Shown piece by piece: positions 1 through 5,973 of a DNA stretch of 7,174 nt. The stretch lies in assembly GCA_947624365.1 (NCBI GenBank), contig CANQJY010000112.1:1-7174 (forward strand), read 5' to 3'. The notes under the pieces are model-generated. The model made no database searches and was not told where the DNA came from. It saw only the letters and a program-made list of their open reading frames with translations. The DNA comes from an uncultured Clostridia bacterium (GTDB taxonomy: Bacteria > Bacillota > Clostridia > TANB77 > CAG-508). The translations under genes were made by a program, and so were the position numbers. Numbering within the stretch: the stretch's first letter is position 1; every line of letters starts with the position of its first letter.

Positions 1-154
1 TTCTTCTATGTACTGGTTTTAATCCATCTCTTACATCTGGAAGAGCACGTGATACAATAACACTCATTGCATAGTCTATATATGCTGTACGCATTTCTTT
101 TTCAATGTCTCTTTCTATTATTTTCCCGTCTCGTCTATCTTGTCTTTCTTCCAT
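1..154 (-). CDS. gyrA: DNA gyrase subunit A, N-terminal 51 codons (partial, cut by window edge)
   Basis: This is the start of the DNA gyrase breakage-reunion subunit, which with GyrB forms the A2B2 enzyme that introduces negative supercoils. The translation begins MEERQDRRDG and contains the family-typical stretch YAMSVIVSRALPDVRDGLKP followed by VHRR, the conserved opening of GyrA; ParC usually differs here. The catalytic tyrosine and the quinolone-resistance region lie beyond the window. The ATG at 152-154 is supported by a purine-rich ribosome binding site at about 161-173 (AAGGAAAGAGGG on the minus strand). The gene has its own promoter at 189-217 and follows the 240-aa gene by 87 bases. 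It is well conserved and shows no sign of the decay seen further right. The assignment is very secure; only completeness is unknown. Confidence 0.96.
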   Translation of the reverse strand, partial: MEERQDRRDGKIIERDIEKEMRTAYIDYAMSVIVSRALPDVRDGLKPVHRR

Positions 155-188
155 TTTTTTCCCTCTTTCCTTGCTTTTATATAGTTGT

Positions 189-217
189 ATTATACTAAAA
201 CAATTAAAATTTTGCAA
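189..217 (-). promoter_or_regulatory. Sigma-A-type promoter of gyrA
   Basis: On the minus strand a -35 box TTGCAA (212-217) is separated by exactly 17 bases from a perfect -10 box TATAAT (189-194). Transcription would start near 182, giving a leader of about 28 bases ahead of the gyrA ATG. The promoter lies wholly in the gap between the 240-aa gene and gyrA. It means gyrA can be expressed independently of gyrB and of the intervening block. Seen directly; activity is inferred. Confidence 0.85.
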
Positions 218-241
218 GGATTTTATGTAAGTTTTTAAGCA

Positions 242-964
242 CTATTTTAGTTTTTCTGCAAGTTCTAATTCTTCTGGTGTTAAATTAAAATTCTTTCCAT
301 TATTTTTTATTAATTTATGCAAATTTTGTATTGTTCTTGCTTCATTAATTGTTTTTTCTAATGGGACTAAATTTTTCATTGATTTTTGAATTTTTTCATA
401 TTCTCTTTGCATACCATCAAAATCTTGATTGTTATAATACTCTTTCCAATTATTAATATATTTATTTGTATATTCTGCAGATTTTAATTGATTAGAAAAA
501 GTATTTTCAATATTACTTTCTACACTATTTAAAATAACATCTTTTCCCTGCTTTATTGTATTTGCTGTATTATAATCAATCAATCCAGTATTTCTTATTT
601 TATCAACTACAGTATCTAATAAATTAGATACACCATCTATAATTCCTCCTGTTTTTACCGCTGCTTGCATTTGATTAATATTTTCAAAATTTCCTGTTAC
701 AATACCTATCGCACTTTTTCCTAAATCAATTGCATCATCTATTGATTTTGTAATTCCTTCTTTTAATCCATTATTAAATAAATTATTTTTTAAATTTATT
801 ATTTGCTCATCAATAAAATCTGGTAATAAGGCCCTAATTCCAATATCAATTGCGGTATTAATTGTTTTTCCTAATGTTGTTTCTAAAAAACTCTTTTGTG
901 TGTTTTCATTTACAATAGTATTTTCAATTTCTAAATTGTTTTTTTCTATTTCATTAATTTCCAT
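242..964 (-). CDS. Conserved-looking 240-aa protein of unknown function
   Basis: I do not assign a function. The protein has an Asn/Glu/Lys-rich first 25 residues, then a Gly- and Ile-containing helical core (about 30-125) with short amphipathic stretches such as AIDIGIRALLPDFIDEQI and AIDLGKSAIGIVTG. A charged helical region with a Trp-Lys-Glu-Tyr-Tyr segment follows (about 150-240) and ends LTPEELELAEKLK. No signal peptide, clear membrane span or catalytic motif is visible. The ATG at 962-964 has a GAAAGG ribosome binding site at about 975-980. The frame is intact, its vocabulary is richer than the poly-Lys/Ile/Asn style of the decayed DNA to its right, and it uses ordinary codons, so it looks selected. 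It follows the hairpin at 1004-1027 and precedes the gyrA promoter. It could be a cargo gene of the block or a lineage-specific chromosomal gene; I recall similar hypothetical proteins in uncultured Clostridia but cannot verify this. Confidence 0.85.
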   Translation of the reverse strand: MEINEIEKNNLEIENTIVNENTQKSFLETTLGKTINTAIDIGIRALLPDFIDEQIINLKNNLFNNGLKEGITKSIDDAIDLGKSAIGIVTGNFENINQMQAAVKTGGIIDGVSNLLDTVVDKIRNTGLIDYNTANTIKQGKDVILNSVESNIENTFSNQLKSAEYTNKYINNWKEYYNNQDFDGMQREYEKIQKSMKNLVPLEKTINEARTIQNLHKLIKNNGKNFNLTPEELELAEKLK

Positions 965-1001
965 ATACTTTTTTCCTTTCTTAAAATTTTTGTCAGTATT
1001 T

Positions 1002-1136
1002 CTAAAAGCTACGGCATAGTAGCTTTTTAATTGTTTTAAATCTAGTTTGATTTTGTGATTTTTTTGGTGTTATGTCTACATTTTTTACGTTGTTTTTGCC
1101 TTGCTCTGCGAACATTTTTTCTTCTGTTTTCGTCAT
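1002..1136 (-). pseudogene. 44-codon open frame; truncated start of a fourth repeat unit
   Basis: A short minus-strand frame from ATG 1134-1136 to TAG 1002-1004. It begins MTKTEEKMFA and ends KKLLCRSF. Its first 10 codons and the DNA around them match the unit boundaries of the three ParA-like copies (for example MTKNKEKMFAK at the start of copy C). A VDI motif about 20 residues in also matches copy C (KVDIK). The resemblance then fades and the expected ATPase domain is absent. No ribosome binding site is visible. It is probably a truncated repeat unit. Alternatively it is the start of the original downstream gene that served as one partner in the duplicating recombination. Confidence 0.45.
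1004..1027 (-). terminator. Small hairpin, candidate (bidirectional) terminator or leader element
   Basis: A perfect 9-bp inverted repeat (AAAAGCTAC / GTAGCTTTT) with a 6-base loop. The A/T ends of the stem supply a short U-run in either direction. It lies after the decayed repeat array and 40 bases before the 240-aa gene, so it may end leftward transcription of the operon. If the 240-aa gene is instead transcribed from further right, the hairpin sits in its leader. A weak possible promoter lies just upstream (TAGACA at 1073-1078, 17-base spacer, CAAAAT at 1050-1055). With only three G-C pairs, the terminator is weak. Confidence 0.5.
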
Positions 1137-1138
1137 TT

Positions 1139-1764
1139 TTATTTTAACAAATTTAATACTTGCTTTTCTTTTTTTAATATTTTTGTTTTCTTAAATATTT
1201 CTTTTAAAATTTCTATACTAATTTTTTCTTTATTTTTTATTTTATTTTCTTCATTAAAAAATATATATGCTTTTTATTTTTTCTTTCATATTTTTTATAT
1301 CTGTAAAATTATTTAAAAATATTTTTTTATTTTCTCAATAATTTTTTATTAAATTTTGATAAATTCTTTTTCAAAATTTTTATTATATCTTGATCATATT
1401 TTTTTAATTATTAATTTTATTTCTATTTTTTATTTATTATTTTTTTATTTAAGATAGCTCTGTCATCATTTTTATCTTTTTATTAATATGAATCAAAAAA
1501 AATTTTTCTTTCAATTTGTCTATATTTATTTAACTTATTAAAACTACTATGTATATCTTTATGATTTAATTTCAAATCGACTAATAAATTTTTTTATTTG
1601 TCTATTTTATATATCTAATTAGTTTTACGGCTAAGTGTAGTTTTGGATTTTGTTCTTTTGCTTCAATTAATACGCAATTTTTAAAATTGCTGTCTTTATG
1701 TCTACCTTTTGGATGATTTTATTCGTAGTTTTTGCAAACATTTTTTCTTTGTTTTTTGTCATTT
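1139..1764 (-). pseudogene. Copy C: heavily decayed ParA/TadZ-like domain
   Basis: The leftmost and most diverged unit. The frame opens VLIEAKEQNPKLHLAVKLIR and is stopped by TAG at 1602-1604, where the other copies have Lys-Glu-Lys. A one-base deletion follows in the segment matching ILLVDLKLN. Later parts corresponding to the Lys-Tyr-Asp strand, the middle helices and the terminal VLNLLK are recognisable only by switching frames repeatedly. It has no ribosome binding site and no intact frame longer than about 70 codons. Several lesions are TAA or TAG stops and indels, so recoding of TGA could not rescue it. It is almost certainly non-functional as protein. Confidence 0.8.
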
Positions 1765-2400
1765 TTATTTTAACAAATTTAATACTTGTTTTTCTTTTTT
1801 TAATATTTTTGTTTTCTTAAATATTTCTTTTAAAATTTGTGTACTAATTTTTTCTTTATTTAAAAATAAATATATTTTTTTATTTTTTTTTCTTTTGTAT
1901 TTTTTATATCTTTAAAATTATTTAAAAAAATAAAAATATTTTTTTGTATTTTTTTAATAATTATTTTATTAAATTCTGGAAAATTATTTTCTAAAATTTC
2001 TATTATAACTTGATCATATTTTTTTATGTTTTTTTCGATTATTAAATTTATTTTTTATTTCTTTTTCATTATTATTTTTTAAAATTTTTGACAAACCTGT
2101 CAAAATTTTTATATTTTTGTTAACATGAATTTAAAAATTTTTTCTTTCAATGTATCTGTAATTATTTGCCTTATGAAATGCAAGATGTATATCTTCATGA
2201 TTTAATTTCAAGTCTACTAGTAAAATACGTTTATTTTTTTCTTTTATATATTTAATTAAGTTTACGGCTAAGTGCGCTTTTGGACTGTGTTCTTTTTCTT
2301 CAATTAATATACAATTTTTAAATTTATTGTATTTATGTTTACCAATTGGGTGGTTTTATTCATAGTTTTACAAACATTTTTTCTTCTGTTTTTGTTATTT
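1765..2400 (-). pseudogene. Copy B: decayed ParA/TadZ-like domain
   Basis: The middle unit. It reads CILIEEKEHSPKAHLAVNLI, then KRILLVDLKLNHEDIHLAFH, almost identical to copy A, until TTA (Leu) is changed to TAA at 2131-2133. Beyond this stop the match resumes (IHVNKNIKILTGLSKILKNN). A net two-base deletion then breaks the frame in the segment matching KKINFIIEK. A deletion of about 45 bases removes much of the region matching KYKEIKNKKIYLF. The first part keeps mainly silent differences from copy A, which suggests the unit was under selection, or was duplicated recently, before it broke. Confidence 0.82.
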
Positions 2401-2958
2401 TTATTTCAACAAATTTAATACTTGTTTTTCCTTTTTTAATATTTTTACTTTCTTAAATATTTCTTTTAAAATTTGTATACTAATTTTTTCTTTATTTTTT
2501 ATTTCATTTTTTTCATCTAAAAACAAATATATTTTTTTGTTTTTTATTTCTTTATATTTTTTTATTTTTTCTTTTGTCTTTTTTATATCTTCAAAATTAT
2601 TTGAAAAAATAAAAATGTTTTTTTGTATTTTTTCAATAATTATTTTATTAAATTCCGGAAAATTATTTTCTAAAATTTCTATTATAACTTGATCATATTT
2701 TTTTATATTTTTTTCAATTATAAAATTTATCTTTTTTATTTCTTTTTCATCATTATTTTTTAAAATTTTTGATAGGCCTGTCAAAATTTTTATATTTTTA
2801 TTAACATGAATTAAAAAATTTTTTCTTTCAATGTATCTGTAATTATTTGCTTTATGAAATGCAAGATGTATATCTTCATGATTTAATTTCAAGTCTACTA
2901 GTAAAATACGTTTATTTTTCTTTTTTATATATTTAATTAAGTCTACGGCTAAGTGCAT
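2401..2958 (-). CDS. Copy A: ParA/MinD (TadZ/CpaE-like) pseudo-ATPase domain, probably frameshifted from the receiver gene
   Basis: 185 residues from ATG 2956-2958; the same frame is open for 26 more codons to 3036. The fold signature is ParA/MinD-like: a first helix LAVDLIKYIKKKNK, strand RILLVDLKLN (the Walker A' region, Asp kept), KKYDQVIIEILEN (the Walker B strand), FIFSNNFEDIKKTKEKI and IYLFLDEKNE. The Walker A loop is missing: EEKEQNQKMHLAV stands where KGGVGKT-type residues should be. The Walker B Asp is replaced as well, so ATP hydrolysis is unlikely. The Met start is suspect. It has no ribosome binding site, and the same codon is GCG in copy B and CTA in copy C. The natural N-terminus is more likely the receiver protein (3020-3520), whose frame overlaps this one at 3020-3036. 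A translated product is possible only with a frameshift or a weak internal start. Confidence 0.6.
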   Translation of the reverse strand: MHLAVDLIKYIKKKNKRILLVDLKLNHEDIHLAFHKANNYRYIERKNFLIHVNKNIKILTGLSKILKNNDEKEIKKINFIIEKNIKKYDQVIIEILENNFPEFNKIIIEKIQKNIFIFSNNFEDIKKTKEKIKKYKEIKNKKIYLFLDEKNEIKNKEKISIQILKEIFKKVKILKKEKQVLNLLK

Positions 2959-3019
2959 TTTTTGATTTTGTTCTTTTTCTTCAATTAAGATGCAATTTTT
3001 AAATTTATTGTATTTATGT

Positions 3020-3520
3020 TTACCGTTTGTGTGATTTTATTTGTGGTTTTTGCAAACATTTTTTCTCTGTTTTTTGACTTGTTTCTTTTTCTTGTTGATC
3101 CTTTTCTTGAATAATTTTTTTTAATTTTTCTATTTCTTCTTCTAATTCTTTTTCATTTTTTTTATTTTTTTCTTGAATAATATGAATTAATTTTTCTTTA
3201 TTTATTTTGTCATTATAATAAATATTTTTTATTTCGTATTTTTTTAATATTTTTTCTTTTTCTAAATTTTCTTTTTCTAAAATAAATATAAATTCTATTT
3301 TTTTATTTATTTTTTTTATTTTTTGAATTAATTCTTCTACTGATATTTTTCCTGGTAAATCATAATTAATAATAATAAAATCAATTTCTTTTTTTATTTC
3401 TAAAATTTCTAAAATTCCTTCTTTATAAATAATATCTTTATTTAATACTTTTATATTTTTTTCTTTTTTTAAAGAATTATTTAAATCTGGATGATTTAAT
3501 GCTGTAATTATACTTTTCAT
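3020..3520 (-). CDS. Pseudo-receiver protein with coiled-coil tail (N-terminal part of a CpaE/TadZ-like protein)
   Basis: 166 residues. Residues 1-117 have the alternating strand/helix pattern of a response-regulator receiver: MKSIITAL, EIDFIIINYDLPG, KIEFIFILEKE, IKNIYYND. The usual phospho-acceptor Asp before the LPG turn appears to be Asn52, the acidic pair after strand 1 is absent, and the conserved Lys near strand 5 is not evident, so it is a pseudo-receiver. Residues 113-150 form a Lys/Glu-rich coiled coil, followed by a basic tail ending in HKR. CpaE/TadZ proteins combine such a domain with a ParA-like ATPase that helps place a secretion machine at the cell envelope. Here the ATPase half follows in another frame. 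The ATG (3518-3520) overlaps the VirB4 stop by one base (TAATG), with GAAAGG just upstream at about 3527-3532, implying translational coupling. The stop at 3020-3022 is probably caused by a frameshift. Confidence 0.75.
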   Translation of the reverse strand: MKSIITALNHPDLNNSLKKEKNIKVLNKDIIYKEGILEILEIKKEIDFIIINYDLPGKISVEELIQKIKKINKKIEFIFILEKENLEKEKILKKYEIKNIYYNDKINKEKLIHIIQEKNKKNEKELEEEIEKLKKIIQEKDQQEKETSQKTEKKCLQKPQIKSHKR

Positions 3521-5319
3521 TATTTTCCTTTCTTATTTTCAATAATATTTTTTTCCATTTCTGATGCTTCTATTTTTGTTAGGATATGATCATCTCCTAC
3601 AAACATTAAACATTCTCCTCTTTTTAACGATTTTATTTCTACTTTTTCTTTTTCTGATAAATTGGCATATTCACTTAAAATTTTTATATTTTCTTCTTCT
3701 AATGAGAAAAATGTTTTTATACTCGAATTATTTAAAATACTTTTTCCATATATTCCTTCCTCTAGACTAAAAATATCTGAAATATCTTGTGTAATGGCTA
3801 CACTACTTCCACCATATTTTCTTATTGTCTTAAATATTTTATATATAAAACTTGCAACATTTTTATTAGAAGTAACTCCTATTAACCTCCAAATTTCATC
3901 TAAATAAATTGCTTTTTTCTCTTCTCTATTCTCTTTTATTTTATCCCAAAAAATATCTGTAAAAAGATACATTCCATATTGTAAATTCTCTTCTCCTAAA
4001 TCATAGACATCTGCAATAATTAAATCATTATTTATTTGAATATTTGTATGATTATTAAAAAATTTCATGGAACCTTCAACAAATGGAATTAATTTTGTTT
4101 TAAATTTTTTTGTTCTTTCATCTTTTTCTAAAATATGAAATAAATCTCCTAAAATTGGCATATCTTTTGACTCTTTAAATTCTTTTATAATTTTATTTTT
4201 TTCACTTTTGTATAAACTATCATCATTAAAAGTTATTCCTTTTTCTCTATATGTTTCTATTAATTTTTCCTCTATTATTGCTTTTTCTTCCTCATCCATT
4301 TCCCCAAAAATTAAATTAAAAAATCCTATTAATTTTGAAATTTTAGTAGCAAGATATCCGTTTTCTCCTTCTTCAATACTTTCTTTTCTAATGTCTAAAA
4401 TATTAATATATGTTTGAGAAGTAGGTCCTAATTTAATTAAAGTTCCTTTCATTTTTTCACAAATATTTGTATATTCTCTATCTGGATCAATGATATATTG
4501 TTTTATTCCTAATAATTTATATCTTAAAATTAACAGTTTTGTATAAAAAGATTTTCCAGCTCCACTTGTTCCAAATATACAAATATTGGCGTTTTTATAT
4601 TTTTCAGTATTATATCTATCAATAAATACAAGTGAATTATTATAAATATTTGTGCCGATAAAAATACCATCTGAATCAAAAATTGTTGATGAAATAAAAG
4701 GATATGTTGCTAATAATCCTGTAGTTAAAACATTTCGCCTCCCTGCTTCTTTTATATTTTCTCTATTTTCCATGAGAGGGATTGTTGCTAAAAACATTTC
4801 TTCTTGTCTAAAATTAGCTCTTCTTGTTTGTATTCCTTTGCTTTGTGCTATTCCTTCAATTTTATTTAAAAAATATTCTAAATTTTTTATGTCTTTATCA
4901 TAAATCATCATATAGATATATAAAAAATATAAATCTTCATTATTTACTTGCATTTCTTTTCTAATATATTTTGCGTCATTATATGTAAAAGCTGCAATAT
5001 CAATATCTTGCCTATTTTCATTAGCCCCTTTGATTTCTACACCTACATTTCCTATATGATATGTTAATTCTTTTATCATCTTATATGTATCTTGCCTTTC
5101 ATAAAAAACCGCTATATTCATATCAATATTTGTTTCGATTAAATTTTTTAAAATTAAATCTGATTGTTCTCGATAATAATCTACTGCTATTAAGCCAGCA
5201 TAATACAAATTATCAATTTCTAAATATTTTGGATTTTGTAAATTTAAATATGCTGGATATATTTTATTTTTTTCATCTGTTGCTCCTAAATATATTTTAT
5301 TTTTTTCTTTGTTTTTCAT
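3520..5319 (-). CDS. VirB4/TraE-family conjugation or type IV secretion ATPase
   Basis: 599 residues. VirB4-type ATPases are hexameric motors on the cytoplasmic face of the membrane that power assembly of, and substrate passage through, type IV secretion channels. Residues 1-240 match the pre-ATPase region of the Gram-positive TraE/VirB4 group (FRQEEMFLATIPL, RRNVLTTGLLATYPF). Walker A is GTSGAGKS at 250-257, followed by the characteristic YIIDPDREY at 275-283. Walker B is AIYLDEIW at 470-477, with acidic D474/E475. A later motif is SSVAITQD (505-512), and the family-like C-terminus includes LKRGECLMFVGDDH. All catalytic motifs look intact. The ATG at 5317-5319 follows a strong AAGGAGGG site, 11 bases after the upstream gene's stop. 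The CagE/TrbE-type N-terminal domain is missing and is supplied by the 190-aa neighbour; together they total 789 residues, the length of a one-piece VirB4. The family is certain; the transported substrate is unknown. Confidence 0.93.
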   Translation of the reverse strand: MKNKEKNKIYLGATDEKNKIYPAYLNLQNPKYLEIDNLYYAGLIAVDYYREQSDLILKNLIETNIDMNIAVFYERQDTYKMIKELTYHIGNVGVEIKGANENRQDIDIAAFTYNDAKYIRKEMQVNNEDLYFLYIYMMIYDKDIKNLEYFLNKIEGIAQSKGIQTRRANFRQEEMFLATIPLMENRENIKEAGRRNVLTTGLLATYPFISSTIFDSDGIFIGTNIYNNSLVFIDRYNTEKYKNANICIFGTSGAGKSFYTKLLILRYKLLGIKQYIIDPDREYTNICEKMKGTLIKLGPTSQTYINILDIRKESIEEGENGYLATKISKLIGFFNLIFGEMDEEEKAIIEEKLIETYREKGITFNDDSLYKSEKNKIIKEFKESKDMPILGDLFHILEKDERTKKFKTKLIPFVEGSMKFFNNHTNIQINNDLIIADVYDLGEENLQYGMYLFTDIFWDKIKENREEKKAIYLDEIWRLIGVTSNKNVASFIYKIFKTIRKYGGSSVAITQDISDIFSLEEGIYGKSILNNSSIKTFFSLEEENIKILSEYANLSEKEKVEIKSLKRGECLMFVGDDHILTKIEASEMEKNIIENKKGK

Positions 5320-5330
5320 TTTCCCTCCTT

Positions 5331-5903
5331 CTATTGTTGACTATATAAATTTTTTCTGGTATTAAAAAAAGAATAAAAAATTTGAATTACTTCTTTTTTT
5401 GTTGAAATTTCTATGATAGAATTTCCGCATCTTGCAAGACATTCTTTGATTTTAAAAAATTTTTCTTTTAACTCATTTTTTATAATTTCTTCTGTTTGAA
5501 TAAATTCCTTTTCTTTATTTTTTTCATTTTCTATTATTATATAAAATTCTTTTGTTGATGATTTTTTTGATAGATTTATTTTTTGAATATATTCTATATA
5601 TTCTTGAGCCATATTTTTTAAATATTGATTTTTAGATTTTTGAATATTTTTTTGAATATTAGAAATATGTTGATTTAAATCTTCTTTTTTACTTTGAATT
5701 AAAATTTGGATATCAAAATTACATGTTTTTAAAAATATTTTGTATGAATTTAAAATTGCCTTTTTTTCTAAATCAGATTTTAAATTATAATTAATGGGGA
5801 CAATTTTTATGATTTTAATATATTTTTGATTTTTCAATTGAATTATTCCATCTTCATCAATTTTTTGAATTGGAATCCATTCTTGAATTGTTTTTTCTTG
5901 CAC
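5331..5903 (-). CDS. VirB4 N-terminal companion (TraC/TraE-like conjugation protein)
   Basis: 190 residues with a GTG start at 5901-5903, chosen because a perfect AGGAGGTG ribosome binding site lies at 5909-5916. The first 90 residues (TIQEWIPIQKI, GIIQLKNQKYIKIIKIVPIN, then KIFLKTCNFDIQILIQSKKE) follow the pattern of the small protein encoded directly before VirB4 in clostridial conjugative elements: a short entry, a YIKIxxVxPIN strand and a hydrophobic FDIQILIQ strand. The second half has EFYIIIEN and a CGNSIIEI motif near the C-terminus that also fits this group. There are no membrane spans, so it is likely cytosolic and bound to the VirB4 ATPase. It is first in the operon, directly behind the promoter at 5927-5955. 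The family call rests on remembered patterns, not a search. Confidence 0.75.
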   Translation of the reverse strand: MQEKTIQEWIPIQKIDEDGIIQLKNQKYIKIIKIVPINYNLKSDLEKKAILNSYKIFLKTCNFDIQILIQSKKEDLNQHISNIQKNIQKSKNQYLKNMAQEYIEYIQKINLSKKSSTKEFYIIIENEKNKEKEFIQTEEIIKNELKEKFFKIKECLARCGNSIIEISTKKEVIQIFYSFFNTRKNLYSQQ

Positions 5904-5926
5904 TCTTTCACCTCCTGTGGTTTTTC

Positions 5927-5955
5927 ATTTTATAACAGTTTTTTCCATTTGTCAA
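5927..5955 (-). promoter_or_regulatory. Sigma-A-type promoter of the VirB4 operon
   Basis: On the minus strand a perfect -35 TTGACA (5950-5955), a 17-base spacer and a -10 TAAAAT (5927-5932). Transcription would start near 5920, leaving only a short leader before the GTG at 5903. A gyrB terminator-like hairpin to the right suggests that this promoter, not gyrB read-through, drives the operon. Confidence 0.8.
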
Positions 5956-5973
5956 GAAAAACTTTTTGACAAA
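5948..5973. promoter_or_regulatory. Inverted repeat over the -35 box, candidate operator
   Basis: TTTGTCAA (5948-5955) and TTGACAAA (5966-5973) are perfect 8-bp arms with a 10-base A/T-rich spacer, a centre-to-centre distance of 18 bases. The left arm contains the -35 box of the VirB4 operon, so a dimeric repressor bound here would block the promoter. The right arm also reads TTGACA on the plus strand. The same sequence could fold in DNA as a weak hairpin. The regulator is unknown and none is encoded in the window. Confidence 0.5.

Larger units (their letters stand above)
1111..3078 (-). repeat. Tandem array of three ParA-like domain units plus a truncated fourth
   Basis: The same segment recurs head to tail. 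Domain-end stop codons fall at 2401, 1765 and 1139, giving spacings of 636 and 626 bases; the rightmost unit is about 680. Shared landmarks include the tract reading TTAAATTTGTT before each stop, a GATCAAG word in mid-unit, the GATATACAT word, and ACTTAGCCGTA near each domain start. A near-identical boundary word of about 24 bases marks every junction (1111-1134, 1737-1760, 2373-2396, 3055-3078). Copies A (2401-3078) and B (1765-2400) resemble each other more than either resembles C (1139-1764). Length differences come from small indels and a deletion of about 45 bases in the C-terminal third of copy B. The DNA is extremely A+T rich with long homopolymers. Confidence 0.9.

Noticed and set aside
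1101..1915. Plus-strand Phe/Leu-rich frames inside the repeat array (1101-1316 and 1709-1915)
   Set aside because: They are the antisense shadow of the Lys/Asn-rich ParA-like copies; their similarity to each other comes from the underlying tandem repeat, and they lack ribosome binding sites.
1139..2400. Alternative genetic code (TGA as Trp) rescuing copies B and C
   Set aside because: The disrupting codons identified are TAA (2131-2133) and TAG (1602-1604), along with indels, and the gyrase and VirB4 genes use TGG for Trp.
1111..3078. CRISPR array or satellite-type repeat
   Set aside because: Units are over 600 bases, diverged, and encode a recognisable protein domain; there are no short identical repeats with unique spacers.
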